A DNA stretch of 64,000 bases from Bolinopsis microptera (GCF_026151205.1 NC_087077.1:6782483-6846482), one strand, 5' to 3'. Counted from the first letter of the stretch, positions 12,801 through 25,271 are shown. Numbers and translations: made by a program. Notes: generated by a model from the letters alone, not told the origin.

Positions 12801-15800
12801 ATTATTATCATGAAGATTGAAGTGAGCCGATTGGAGCTTATACTTAAATCCATAGTAAATGTGAAATGGAAATCTAGCGTCCGCCAAAACGAAACAACGG
12901 GCGCAATTCTTGTTTTTAAAGTTATGTTTTTAGGAATACCCGTCGGGGTTTTATATTTAAACTGATTACAGTGTCATAAGTACTTGTCCGTCAGAGACAA
13001 ATCCGTTACTTTTAAAATATTGGGTTCACTAATTTCTAATAGTCAAGGGTAGTGTGCGTTTTGAAAAAAAATGAGCAAGGGAAAATTAATTTGGTGATTC
13101 GTTTGGTAGATTATTTACCTGATGTACTGGTATTTTATATTTCATGCCCTAATATTCCAATGCTGGAATGGATATCATCCTACACCGTATTATCATCTTT
13201 AAGTCATGAGTTTGAATGACATTAATGTTTCAAATGACCACAAAATTTAGGAGTCTTTTTGGCACTTTGTAATTCGAATGTTTTTTGGCCTTTATAAAAT
13301 GTTTGTCTTTAAATTTTTAGGAGGAACATGAACAAATTATTTAGAAACTATCAAACCCTGACAACTCTTTGTTGTTTTGTGGTGTTGACATGATTTGACC
13401 CTTCTTAAGCTTCTATGATACCTGAAAGTTATGATTTAAAGATCAGGTGAGGTTAATGTTAAGTGGTCGTGTCTAATTAAGTTGAGGTTACAAACCTTTC
13501 ATTAACTCTAAGATTCGTTCTTATTGATCCTGAGAAGTCCACTTATTTGTTAATATTCGAGAGAGGGTTAAGCAAAGCGAGTGGCAACTGACATTTTCTT
13601 CGTGTTGATCGCAAGGGAGGTTTATGAACTGATTCAGGTCTTTTGGCCACCCGGGATGTAACCACTGTCTGATATAATTGCTTTATAATTAAATTTCATC
13701 AGGAAATGTATCCCTCAAAAGCATAATATAATGAAGGAATTATCCCTCAAATGCATATTATGATAATGAACAGTTGGTATAACAATATTGGAAGCATTAA
13801 ACTAAATCCGTTATACATATTGAGAGCTTGCAGTTCCCCCAACGAGTAGTATATTTACAACTGTTCATTTTCATAATAATATCATACAAATCTGCACGGC
13901 GAGGTTACTAAAAAAAGGTAATTTGAAACTTTATTTCTAACAGTTATCTGTTCACGACTATACCCCCGTTGGTAATATAATAATTTTCATTTCCGTACAA
14001 ATTGTCTTCTCTCCCTTTACCTCCAAGTTTGCTCTTCAACTTCTCGGATTGTGTTGAGTCCTTATCTCCCCTAAAATATTGATTAAATGTTTGGGAGTCC
14101 AAACAAATTGCAGTTTCCCCTTTCAACTCCACCGGAAGTTCCTCTGAAAATACTAGGATTTATAAAATTGTTTGGTCGTTACTTCAATTTATTTATAGCA
14201 CAAAGCAATCAATCCCTTTTATGTGCATTGACGTAGGGTAGCTCTTCCAGCAGCTTGGCAGATTTGCGTTAGTTTAGCAGGTTAGTCGTCTGTCCATGTA
14301 AATTAAAGCGACATTAGCTTTTACCCGTTTATATGTTAATTTGAAGCAGTATTTTGATTCTCGGGGCGTAGGTAAATAGTGTATCCCCCACCCTTGTACA
14401 ACCAAATAAAATCTTCAATACATTTAATTTGTTACACTCTAGTAGAGTAGTAGGGGAGAAAGAGAGAGAGGGAGAGAAAGAGAGGGAGAGCAAGTAACAT
14501 AAATCCTGTCGTCTGGTTTGAAGGAATTAATCACTTTGAATATGCTGGCTGCTGTCGGTCTCCTGTTGCTTTGAACCCTTCTTGCTCCTGTAGCTTTCCC
14601 AGCAGGCCCATTGTCCCCCGAACTTCCCTGATTCATATAACACATCTAATTACTATCAGGTAACTAATTAGGTTTTAATGTAAGGTGTTGTTAAACTGGT
14701 TATAACGGGAAGCTGATAGACGAGGTAGCGGGAAACATTAGCAGTGTCCCACAACCCACTCTAATTACATCACTTCTTGATATATATATAACGTTTACAT
14801 CGTGATCTAATTTACCCCACATCGCGTCCGGTAGAGTGTCCTCTGCGGGCCCTCTGACACTTTTCCTTTGCAGACTTGTATAAGGTTGATTATTGACGTA
14901 TTGGTGTATTGGTAAACTTTCCTTGCTAACTTTCCTGTGTAGTCATGCGAAGGCTTTATTATTGGTGTATTAGTTCTGTTTCTTAATTCTTTCTTAGAAT
15001 TATTCTCTTATTCTTGCAACCCTCTAAATGTTCTTGGTCCGTTCCATTTATCTAGGTTTACTTTAACTGGGCACTGTTCATAAACCAAATGAAGATATTG
15101 CGGATTAACAGGCGCGGCTGAGCGCTGCCCAGTAAAAATTACTCTCAGTTGTTGAGTTCAAGGGAAATATGCTTGAACAGTTTAACTTCAATTTTAAGTT
15201 CTCGTAGGTTTCTGGATCGTTTGCCCACGTAAAATATAGTGACTTGTCCATTAATAGATTAATATCGCTGCAATTCGCCAAGTTTTATTATCAAAAAGTG
15301 TTATTTTCTGCTTATTGTATGGTTCGGAGATTGTAAATTCATCTGCAACTAAAGTTTATAAATAGTTCTCGGTTTTATACCGTCCGCTTTCGGTCCTTAT
15401 TTTGTTTTTCATGATAACGAAACTTTGTAACACAAACTTGCGACTCGTGCCGTTCTCAGTTCCAATTTTCGAGTTGTGACAATCAATCTTGGTGGGGATT
15501 TATCATGTGCAATTACGATTTGTCTGAATTTCTATAAATAGTTAAATAGTCGCCATATTTTATTATTTAATCACTGGATCGGAGATTTTTTCTACTGACG
15601 TGTCACCTGAGTGACAATTGTTAATGCCTAAATGTGAGTCAAGACATGATTCCTTGAGAATAACTATCTTTCGTTTACCCTATGTTGAATATTTTAGATT
15701 CCTTTCGGTTATTTTGATTTGAGTGGTCAGAACAAGATTTGAGCTGAGAGCTAATTCAAAGCACCAGCTCTGCAGTTTGCCTACCTCATTACAAACCCGG

Positions 15801-18800
15801 CTTGTCACCAACTTCCTCCTAACTTGAAGTCTGATTAATTTCAATCAGCCCGGTCCTAGCATCCTCTACCAGATAATAACCCCCAAGCTACCCCCACCAG
15901 TTCCTCAGAACACTAAATACAACACTACCTACCCCCTAGCTTGTATAATCAAGGTTGTTAAATACGTCAAATTTTCGTGAAAGAATACGACGTATTCGGT
16001 TCTAATAAAGAATACGTCGTAATACGCCGGAATACGGTAATTTCTATGGATTGTTAAATACGTCCACGAATACGCCATAATACGCCGTAATACGCTGATT
16101 TGTCAAAATTAAACATTACAGCTGCGCGCCACCCTCATCATTGATCATGCATTAAAGGAGTGCAGTTATACATGATAACTTAAATTTGTAATCAAATTTC
16201 ATGGATAATCGTAACAGGCACGTAGACAGGGGGGGGGCTAGGGGGGCGGCGCCCCCCCCCCCCCCCCCCCCCGGAAAAAATCGAACCCCAGAAAAAAGAT
16301 AAGCCCCCTAGTCCCCATGGTCGCCTGGTAACTGGGCTGTGTTTATGACTGCAGTCAGTCAAAGATTTGAACTGTGGATTAGTAAATATCTGTCATAACA
16401 TCCAAGCAAACATTCTAAGATTCTAGAAGACTTCTATAAATAGTCAATAGTGTCCCCTAGACCGTAGGAAATGTAAAAATCTTAAGACGATGGGGCCTGA
16501 GTAAGTCGTAAATTCTGATTGGAGAATGCAGATTGCTGTTGTGAAGTTACCAAATTTACGTGAGTACTTGATTCTTTTCAATCCCAGTTTATTGCTGTCC
16601 TACAAATTTCTTTAATACCAAATGTCGTCTAAAACACCCTGTTTCGCAAAAAATTTCCGGGGGGCTATGCCCCCCTAGCCCCCGCCAAGGGGCTCCGCCC
16701 CTGGACCCCGCTGGGGGCTGCGCCCCCAGACCCCTGCCACAGCTTGCTCGCTTCGCTCGCCGACAGCCCCCCTCAAAGAAAAATCCTGGCTACGTCCCTG
16801 AATCGTAATACGTCAATTTTCAAGGAGGAATACGTATTCGTATTCCAATACGTATTCCCTCCTAATACGTATTTAACAACCTTGTGTATAATAGACAACT
16901 AACTAAGTAATGCTCGAGCACTGTGAGATTAATAACATTATCATTGCTTCTTAACGTCATAGTCGGGATGCCTACCTGATAATGTCTGGTCATGTTTCCC
17001 TGATCGCTGCTACCGTATATGGACAAACTCTCGATATATGTGATATATGTCATAGAACACTGCGTTTTGTAAATTTTACCGTCCGTCACTGCCCTCTCAT
17101 GGTTCATTTAGCGTTCTCTTTTAAATTTTGTTACGGTCTCTCCCGTACAAAACGTTGCGAGTTTTCTTGGAGTGCTATTGGCCTGAAGGGAAGGGTAGTA
17201 ATTGAAGCTAGCCCATTGTTTTTACGCTTTTATAATAGTCGAGCTGTAAGGTTGTTGTAGTCTCGCCTAATATTGACAGGTCCAGCGGACTATCGTGGTG
17301 ACTTGCGTGTGGTCCACAACAAATATGTCATGTATTAGTAGTGCAGCTGCTAGCTGCTAGCCTCAAACTACCTGGTTGTTGCCTTGATTAGTTTTGTTGT
17401 GTATCCACACAATGCGTGGTTACAAAAGTATTGTTGAACGGTTGATGGCCGTCAAAGGTTGATGCGACTAACGTTTGTAACTGTTGATTGTTACCTGACT
17501 AACACTAGCAGTTATCTGCTAATCCGCACTCTGTTCGAACCATTTAAATGAGCTTTTAAAAAGAATCATTTCATCACTTTCAGAAATTTGATCGTCCAAC
17601 AACACCCATGTCTACTGTTCAAATCAATCACGTTGACTAGAATAACAGTCAGAGCTGAAAGGATAAACTCACCAAACTGTCGACCAGCGAACCACGTGGG
17701 TCCCACTTACACTCACGTGACAGCATATTCCAACCACGTGACCTACATTTGATCACGTGGTGTAATCTCTAAACGCAGGGTCCCTCTTTGCAGGACATGC
17801 AGCAAGTCCTGCTTGCTAGGTCTTTCACCTTGCTGTGACAAATGTTATAGTTCGTGTGGAGTAAAGCGGTTAGACCGTATGATTGCGTGATCCGACAACC
17901 TTTTCGACTTGTCAAGTGGTGTGGAAGACAGCAGATAGCTATATTACCACTACCTACCTTGGTCCTTGAGTTGGTCTCAGTTTGAAATTTTGACAAGCTT
18001 CTTTGATGAACGTTTTACGGTTTCTTATCGAATATTAACGTTAATTTTAAAAGACGTCGCTCTCTCTGTGATTTATAGGTGTTGTCAAGCATCAAATGTC
18101 CAGACTGCGCATCTTTAAACAGTTTAATAGATTTAATATGAATTTAGTTCAGTAATGGTTCAAGACAGTCTTGACTAGAACTACTACTTATAATTTAAGT
18201 AGCTAAAACTTGAACCGCTTTTAGAGAATGAGATATCCTTTTTAGTGTGGTTTTGTATTTTTCTTCCTCCCTTCATCATAATTATATTTTCCCCCACCCC
18301 ATCCGTACCAGCTTCACCCTGGTATTTTGCCCTTCAATTTTCTTTTTTGAACTCAGTCTTGATTACTTGTGATATTCGTGTGCCATGTCGTGATATACAC
18401 TGTATATTTCACACGAGTATTACTACTGCATAATGTATGACTACATTCTACCCTGTCATCACCTAAAGTCGACCGTGGCCATTACTTCATTCAATGACAA
18501 ACAACGTGCAGTGTTTTACCACCGTCCTGCTTTTGAGACCGCAATCATTTGGATCTGACATATGTTTCCGGGTTTAAAAGTCTTCTGGGATTGGTCTTGG
18601 GTGTAAGAAATTGTCTCTTGCAAGTTGATTGCAGCGGTTTCTTCTTTCTAGGAATCCTTCTGGTACTAAATAAATTTTAAGTTACATGCAAGGCCTCAAA
18701 AATTTGTTTTACTTTGCCTCTGGGAAGTTTTCAACAGTTTCAAGTTGTACTGACATTAACCTAGAGAAAGAAAAAGTTAATGAGCTGTTATTTTACTTTA

Positions 18801-21800
18801 TGGTTTGCGCACCTTGTTTTTTTGCTTATTTGTGATGTCATATTGGACTAATATATATTATATAAGGGTAGGTAGAGATGCAGAACTTGGCCAGTGGCCA
18901 CTTTTCTCTTCGCAGGGGGCTGTGGTCACAAGAAATGTACAGAGCTTGGTCATATGTGCACAAACATTAGTCTGTAACTAACGTGAATTCAAGGATATAT
19001 TATGTGGCTGATGACAGGGCGATAAGGGGCATTTTATGACGTCGATATTGGACATATTACATTAAATGTAACACCGGTTGTATTATTGTTGTTTTACGAA
19101 TATCCGTTAGTTTTTTAAACATCTGCAACACGCTAAACTTCCTAGTTTAAATTTAGAGAGCAAATGCCTTGTAATTATGAATTTCACAAATATTAAAATT
19201 AAAGTAAACAAGCGCAATATGTTGTTATATCGCCAATTTGACTGTCACATATCTAATGACTGTCTCATTACATCACAAGTTGATTAAATTAATGTAGTTA
19301 ATCACAAAGTTGTGCAAATAATGTCAATGTGTCAGTCTGCAAATCCGTTCTGCACATTATGTATTAATATTATCTATCTCTTTATAAATGATAGTCTTCT
19401 TGACTATGATCGCAATCCTTGTTGAAATAACGATATAGTCATCGTAACATTTAGATTTATCTGGGCTGATCTTATTATGTATTCAGTTTGAAAATAAATG
19501 AGATTTATATAAATATTTGTAAATGAAAGCTAATTTGTTTTTCCTTTTTAGCATCCAGCGACACTGGAGACGATGGAAGAGTAAGAGCACGCGCGTGCCG
19601 GTTGACTTCGACCCAACGTTCGTCTCAATTTTAGAAGAAAACTTCCCAGGCATCTGTGACCAATACTCTATATCTACTACCAGCATGGTTTTCTCTGGTT
19701 CACCCAGGATCTCACACCTGTCTTCCAATCAGATCGTTCGGAAAATAATTCCCAATAACAACAACATGTCTCTGTTTAACGAGATTGACTCAGAGTATAC
19801 GTTAGAGTTAGAATCAGATAAAAGTGACTCAGGCACGATCGGTGCCTTGTCAGAGTTTGAAACTCCAATTCCAGCTAAACGACCTCTCATTCAAACATCG
19901 TATGTGTTCGAGAAGGAATTGAGGGAAGATTTCGATAACCCCTACTACATAGACTCTTCCGACGAGGAAGAAGAAGAAGAAGAAGAAGAAGTTGAAGAGG
20001 AAGAAGCTAGACCAGTCAAACTGTGTTCCAGTCAGAGTCTGGAGTCCCGAGTCTCGGAGGGGAGTCTGGGAAGCACGGGCCACGTGTGTGACAGTGGATT
20101 TGAGGACGATACCCGGGGCAGCTCCTGCTCCCTTCCCAGACCCAGTGTCTGGACAGGGGTGGAGGAAGTTTCACCTGACAGAAGGGACGTTCTCACTCGA
20201 CCTGCTGCTGTTCAGATGTGCTTTGTTGAGGTGAGCTTTGTTCATATAAATTATAAGCTTGACAGTTGACAGGTTGGCCGAAGTCCTGATGTGAAGCAAG
20301 TTTTTTACTCGTATTTCCGTACTTTACTTGCTTGTCTCACAAGCTAATTAGTTAGTTGACAGTTGACACGAGACAAAAAAAACTCGCACTACCTTGAGAA
20401 CCTGAAATTTCCAATTAAACATTAATAGATTGGTCGGAATTTAGATGCAGTGCCATCTAGTGCTCTACCATCTCCCTTATCTTTATTTTGTGGTATTTAA
20501 ACATATATTATAAAATATTTCAAACTCGTTGATAGCAGATAGACTGACGATCTCTGTTAAACGTTGTTCTCGTGGGAAATCTAACATAACAAACGAACAA
20601 GTTTACTTGTTTAATAACTTAATGTGCCCTAAACTTTGGCCGAGAGGCGCTCTGATCTTATATGATCTCGAAATTCTCAACAACACAAGCAATTTTAGAG
20701 GCGGAAATGTTTACCCTTTTTATCGGTTTAAACAGAGACATAAGCTGAGGTTGTTTAACAAATTAACGACACGTGTTGACTATATGTGCAGGCTCGAATT
20801 GGTCTGATAAACTAATTGTTTTCACCCCAGGAAGTTTCGGATGATGCCGAGGATGTGTCAGAGGATCTCAAAGGTCTCAGTATCAATGATTTCCCGGACG
20901 TTATCCCTCAAAACAAGCAGCTCACGAAAACCTCGCAGTGCTTAAGCGAGAGCAATATCGCATCCTCTAAGGTGAGTTCAATTGTTTCACCATATTGTTC
21001 ATACTTGATTGTTATCGGCAAACCTTGTTCCATTATTATGATACGTATTATTTCTAGTCTAAGGTTATATTTTACGCCATTTCTTGGATAGAAAAGGGGG
21101 AAATTAATTAATGTATAATTAAAGGGCAGCTAAAGTTATTGTTTGTTGCATCCAAGTCGAAATTCTTGCTTTAATTGCCGGCATCCAATTTAACCATTTC
21201 CTTTTATAGAAAATTGTTCTTATGTTGTTGGTAATTATTAATTAATAGCCGTTCTAAATATATATCAATGTAATAATAATTCAGCTTTTTTACTACGGTA
21301 TATGGGAATAAGATCCAGCAACAATATCTCAAATCAGCCCTAGTAACTATTACTAACCTGCATGCTCTCGAGAATATTAATGCTCCAGTTATGTACTATG
21401 TCTATACGCTCACACATGAATGTACAAATTAAATGTTGATCACGGATATTGCCATTCTCCTCTTGTCGATTCGTTCTCAACATTACTGTAGTCTGCAGAA
21501 AGTAATTTTATTGCCACCAATATTAGTAGTTAAGTAATAAGTAGCTCACATTGTAATTGAGATGATGGATTGTTCTGATTGACCAGCAGGAAAAGCTAAG
21601 ATATTTCTGGCCGTGCTCGTGCAACTAAGAATAAGATTACAAATGTATATTTGTGTGGTCGTGATTTCTTCCTTGTTTCAACGGTCTAACATTTTGAGGG
21701 TTTTCGCAGTAATAACTAATGCACAGTTGAGAACACAGAAATATAGACTTGTCCATTTTATTGTCTACTGTTATAGATCAGCTACTTATGTATAACTATA

Positions 21801-23120
21801 AGAACTGAAATAGTAATAGTGATGCATAATTCTGTCACGAAACGCTGAACAATTTATTGATCAATTCTTATCCATGATCTAAATCTAAATGTAACCGTCG
21901 AGCGTATAATTCTTGATTTGTATACCAATCCCCGTGTCAATTGTCAGTGCCCCATTATAACCAGCCCACCACCCCAGCTAAGAGCAGACACCTCACCGAG
22001 CAAGCGACCCCGGAGCTACGGAGGTGGAGACAAGCCCGACATGAGCGAGCTGAAACAGGGCTGGACCAACAGCGCTCATCTCATGACGGTTCAACAGTTA
22101 CTGAACTGGAGGAATGTTATGCAGTGCAACTTCTCCAGTGAGTACTATCATTTTACCTGCGGTTTTACCTTACATGGTAATGCTATCATGGTTGTGTTGC
22201 CTTTTATGGAAACATTACCATGATAGCACTACCATGTATGGTAGTTTTTCATATTTTCCTTTTTATTGATTTGGCATTGCATTAATGCATTTGCTTGTTT
22301 ATATAAAACATTTTAGATGTAGCACAAATATATAGTATATAAGTATATGTCTCAGTGTTGTAATTATTTTGTCATTAAACTTGGATATTTAGAATATGCA
22401 TATTATTTAGATATTGTCAGGTACCGTTCACTTATTACGTAATAACTTCTTTTCCATCATTAGATCACCCTACGTAATCACGTTTACACCTAGCTTAAGT
22501 GTAGAAATAAAACTAGCGCAATCATTCGTAAACCCCTCCCTCACCGTCAGTGACACTGATTACGTAATATGTGAACTCTCCCGTGCAATTTCTTTGTATT
22601 TTGAAGGAAGCAATTTTTCGAGTCCCGACTCCCGGGGTTGGGAGATATAAGAAAATCTTCATTGCAAGAATAGTTGTCATTTTTTCATTTACAGTACAAA
22701 TTTTTGTATTGTGGCTGATAAATGTTATAATTACTGGTTGATTCGCTAATAAGAAATTAGCAGTCTATTGCCAATTATAAATACTTACTTATTTGCAGAG
22801 GTTAATTCGGAGCTGATGGAGCATTTGGCGGATAGAGATGGGCTCCAGGAACAACAAGACTTGATGCTCCAGCAAATATTCACTCTGAAAAAGTACTGCC
22901 AATTTACTATACAGTTGATCACTTTCCTTGCTCTTATTGCTACTAAATTTCAATCGTGAAATAAATTGTCTCGTTTAAAATTGTTGACTCTCATTCTACG
23001 ATCCGGCTAATCAAAAATGTCTTCAGTATGAACACAAACGGAGAGGTAAAGCCAAAATCAGAGCCAGAAAAACAGACGCCTAATTTCAAACGAAGAGTTT
23101 CATCTCTATTTGGGAAATGA
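867..23120 (+). CDS. SCHIP1: IQCJ-SCHIP1-like protein (IQ motifs plus schwannomin-interacting C-terminus), 10 exons
   Basis: Exons: 867-911, 1388-1426, 1647-1748, 2336-2400, 3686-3766, 19552-20230, 20831-20971, 21948-22137, 22799-22892, 23027-23120 (TGA 23118-23120). All junctions are GT-AG and phase-compatible; the exons sum to 1530 nt (509 aa plus stop). Two IQ calmodulin-binding motifs lie at residues ~37-50 (VTIQRFYRAYVARK) and ~110-120 (ICIQRHWRRW), with a charged helix between. An acidic Asp/Glu run is at ~245-263. Residues ~425-478 form the SCHIP1 coiled coil (NSELMEHLADRDGLQEQQ), and a basic tail ends in SSLFGK. Vertebrate SCHIP1 binds merlin/schwannomin, and IQCJ-SCHIP1 is a scaffold at the axon initial segment; the role here is inferred by family. 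The first exon (MNKEAVLANN) is the least certain part: it rests on phase and on an ATG that follows an overlapping ATG-TCA-TGA. SCHIP1 identity rests on the C-terminus. Confidence 0.8.
5106..5393. repeat. Tandem duplication of a ~145 bp unit
   Basis: Copy 1 is about 5106-5252 and copy 2 about 5253-5393. Both begin GATGTATTAC and share GCGAATTGACTCCTTTGT, GGGCGACAGCATTTTTGGCT and CAAATACGAATTT. They differ by substitutions and a short deletion in copy 2. No coding capacity was seen. Confidence 0.85.
6269..6502. promoter_or_regulatory. Candidate intronic promoter/enhancer: paired CRE, E-box, CCAAT boxes
   Basis: Two perfect palindromic CRE sites TGACGTCA lie at 6269-6276 and 6296-6303. CACGTG is at 6414-6419. 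Inverted CCAAT boxes (ATTGG) sit at 6468-6472 and 6498-6502, 30 bp apart, with a forward CCAAT near 6391. The stretch is less AT-rich than its surroundings. CREB/ATF, bHLH-Zip and NF-Y are the usual binders of such sites. Promoter function is inferred. Confidence 0.45.
7822..7911. promoter_or_regulatory. Three inverted CCAAT boxes at exact 32 bp spacing
   Basis: TGATTGG occurs three times, with the ATTGG cores at 7843, 7875 and 7907. The flanks of the first two partly repeat (CAAGTTCT, TTTGATTGG), so the array probably grew by tandem duplication of a 32-bp unit. NF-Y-bound promoters of cell-cycle genes often carry CCAAT boxes about three helical turns apart, which matches this spacing. No transcription start can be seen. 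Confidence 0.5.
9441..9464. repeat. Triplicate ATCCGGA unit (ETS-like sites)
   Basis: The 8-bp unit ATCCGGAA/ATCCGGAA is tandem three times, giving three CCGGAA cores of the ETS type at one orientation and spacing. It may be a small composite site or a simple tandem duplication. Confidence 0.5.
10447..10505. repeat. Short minisatellite, TAGCTATTGTG-like units
   Basis: About five imperfect 10-12 bp units of the type TAGCTATTGTG / TAGCTATTCTG in tandem. No function is evident. Confidence 0.6.
15950..16884. mobile_element. hAT-like non-autonomous DNA transposon (outer)
   Basis: Terminal inverted repeats CAAGGTTGTTAAATACG at the left end and its complement at the right. A perfect 8-bp target duplication TGTATAAT lies at 15942-15949 and 16885-16892. 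The 8-bp duplication and CA-starting TIR fit the hAT superfamily. Subterminal sequence is rich in ACGTATT / AATACG motifs. It has no ORF. It is interrupted by a second element at 16215-16800, which reduces its own length to about 340 bp. Confidence 0.9.
16215..16800. mobile_element. hAT-like MITE nested in the element at 15950
   Basis: TIR pair CAGGCACGTAGACAGG (left) and CAGGGACGTAGCCAGG (complement of the right end), flanked by a perfect 8-bp duplication AATCGTAA at 16207-16214 and 16801-16808. The inside has long G and C homopolymers and a GC-rich palindromic stretch (GGGGCTCCGCCCC type) near 16.67-16.77 kb, unlike its AT-rich host. It has no ORF. It inserted after the outer element. Confidence 0.9.
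17693..17759. promoter_or_regulatory. Four CACGTG E-boxes in 67 bp
   Basis: CACGTG starts at 17693, 17714, 17735 and 17754, so the spacing is 21, 21 and 19 bp, about two helical turns. Several are extended as TCACGTGA/CCACGTGAC, the form bound by MITF/TFE/USF-type bHLH-Zip factors. All sites would face one side of the helix. It lies 1.8 kb upstream of the large SCHIP1-like exon. Confidence 0.55.
22164..22245 (+). ncRNA. Intronic hairpin with two 22-nt arms (miRNA-like)
   Basis: The arms at 22171-22192 and 22217-22238 pair with one mismatch across 22 positions. The loop is 24 nt and pairing extends about five bases beyond a T-T mismatch. It lies in the SCHIP1-like intron, about 30 nt after the donor of the exon ending at 22137. 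Size and shape fit a pre-miRNA, but a MITE foldback is equally possible. Confidence 0.3.
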
Positions 23121-25271
23121 AAATACCGACTGTACATAAGTACATTAGACGATGGAATATTTCTAATTTATTGATTTTAAAATCAAGCGAGACAAACTGA
23201 TATGTTACGAAGAAGAAGAAGAAACTATGACGTAATCACCGATTTAATCACCGATGGCGCGAACGATTAAATTGGGTTGTATAATGATGATAAATGATAA
23301 ATGATAATGTAGGAATGACCTAACGGCAGGTTATTTCTAAAGCAAATTTTAAAATGGTATTTGTTAAGATCTAAGACGTTTTCAAATGAATGATTTATTT
23401 ATTTTTTGCCAGAAATCTAGAGGTTTAATTTAATGAGTTATATTTTTATATTTCCGAAAAGGTGTGGCTGTCATCGGAGGGCTCGAGTCTTTTTTCCTCG
23501 ACACGTGATACTGATAGAAATCAGCGTATACATATCTGTACGCTGGCTGGCTAGGAGTGGACACGTAACGACACATATTTATTCTGCCCTCGGAAAAAAT
23601 CCACGCCAATTCAAATATTTGAAGGTTTTTAATGAAACGAAATCGATACCAGTTATGAAAAAGGAAATGATTTGCTTCTTCATCTCTTTTCCAAACAGTT
23701 AATATAATGTACATACTTGAAAGGATGTTAGCTTTATAATTATCCTGATGTTGTTGACCAACCTCGCCCAAAACTTAAAGATAGATTCTAGATGATCAGA
23801 TTCTTATTGGACAGATAAGAAGATAAATGAACTTTGACTGTCATTATTACGTTTTCTCCGAATACCAGCAGATGTGAAGCTTGTAGGAAGAGACGCTATA
23901 ATATGTCAATTATTTGTTATACAATTTTCATTTAATTGTTTTTCACAAACATCTTAAGATGACGTCTTTTTTATTTTACTATGTAGCTGCTATGAAGCTG
24001 CTATGCCCTATATACGTCGAGAAAGGTACATTTTGATCCACACATGGAAAATTCTCAATGTGCAATGGCCTGGCCCCAAATGGCATTGGCATGCTGTTCA
24101 AAAACAACCCCCGACATGGAATAAAAGCTACTGTACCGGCACTGAACAACAAATCACAGCGCTCTGTGGCAACACACTATGAAAACTCGTTTGGAGTAAA
24201 AATTTAAAACTGTGTTTCCAAAACTTTCTTAAAAATTAATCTTGAGTACAGATGACAAAGTATGCGGTGAAATTGAAATTGAAATTGAGTTCGCTGATCA
24301 GCGATGGTTAATGAAAACGCTACAAATTTGAGTATTTGAAGATGATTTCTCATACGCTGCCACGGACGTCCGAGTCAAACAATAATAATAATATCGAATG
24401 TTTTCCACAACCAAGCACTTTACGGTCAGAAGGTGAAAAAACTTGTTTCCTTCATTATTATTTCAGCTGACAGCTGTTATCAGTTGAGTTTATTAAATTT
24501 TGAACCGGAAAAGTAAAATTCAAGAAAATCGTAACATTATTTAGCAATAATTTGCATCGATTTACTAAACCGAGTCGGTTTAGACAAATTACCGTTTGCG
24601 TTACCAGTTACCGAATGACGAATTACTAAATAATTGAACTTGAAGATACTAGGGTCTGGGTGGCCAAGAATTGACATCGTGCAGTTTTCTGTCGATTAAA
24701 ATGAATTGTCGCCACTAAAAGTAAAATTAAAATAGAACGTTTTGATAAAAAGTAAAAACCATTACATAACATTCTACAGGTATCCGTATAGGTTACTAAA
24801 GTTTGAAGTAGTCATGGAAGCATGAAAACGATGTACCTCTAGGCTCGAGGCGACCCGCTTTGAGTCACAAGCGGGTACATCGTTTTCATGCTTCCATAAC
24901 TACTTCCAACTGTAACAGTGTAATAATTATCACATCATTACTTTGGGGTGACTGCAACTAACGAACATGACTGCTGACGTGTATTCTCCCCAACGTAAGC
25001 ATAAGCTAAAGACAATAGGTTACTGAAGTAACACAGAAAATTGGTGACTTTTAACGGACCACATCTTAAACAACTGAGTAGCATAAAGGTACTTGATTAA
25101 CTTCCAGTTCCACAGTTATGAGTTATCCAGAATCATTACTTACTGATCGCATTTACTTCATTGATGCTGTAATACCAAATCTTGCGCTTGTGATTTTCTG
25201 TGAGTTCTCTCTCTTTTAATTAATTCATTGCATTAACAATTAACGTTAATACAGCATATTGAACATTTCAG
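23121..25271. other. Intergenic region between the SCHIP1-like and IGF2BP-like genes
   Basis: The 3' UTR of the SCHIP1-like gene is expected at the left. No AATAAA lies close to the stop; the first clear one is near 24120. Apart from the hairpin at 24805-24906 and AT-rich sequence, I see no gene. Confidence 0.5.
24805..24906. ncRNA. Stable ~100 nt hairpin, unknown
   Basis: Left arm 24805-24837 and right arm 24872-24906 pair over about 32 bp with one mismatch. An inner stem CCCGCTT/AAGCGGG follows. Both strands would fold. It could be a small-RNA precursor or a foldback MITE. No target duplication or relative elsewhere in the window was noticed. Confidence 0.3.

Larger units (their letters stand above)
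3767..19551 (+). other. 15.8 kb intron of the SCHIP1-like gene
   Basis: Donor GTAAGA at 3767 and acceptor TTTTTAG ending at 19551. No coding exon was recognised inside. It contains the tandem duplication at 5106-5393, the CRE/CCAAT cluster near 6.27-6.5 kb, the CCAAT array near 7.84-7.91 kb, the ETS-like triplet at 9441, the nested hAT elements at 15950-16884 and the E-box array near 17.7 kb. Vertebrate SCHIP1 has internal promoters downstream of the IQCJ part, so an internal promoter is plausible, but this is inference. Confidence 0.7.

Noticed and set aside
19850-20083. Phe-rich antisense protein
   Set aside because: Shadow of the acidic Glu run in the SCHIP1-like exon 19552-20230.
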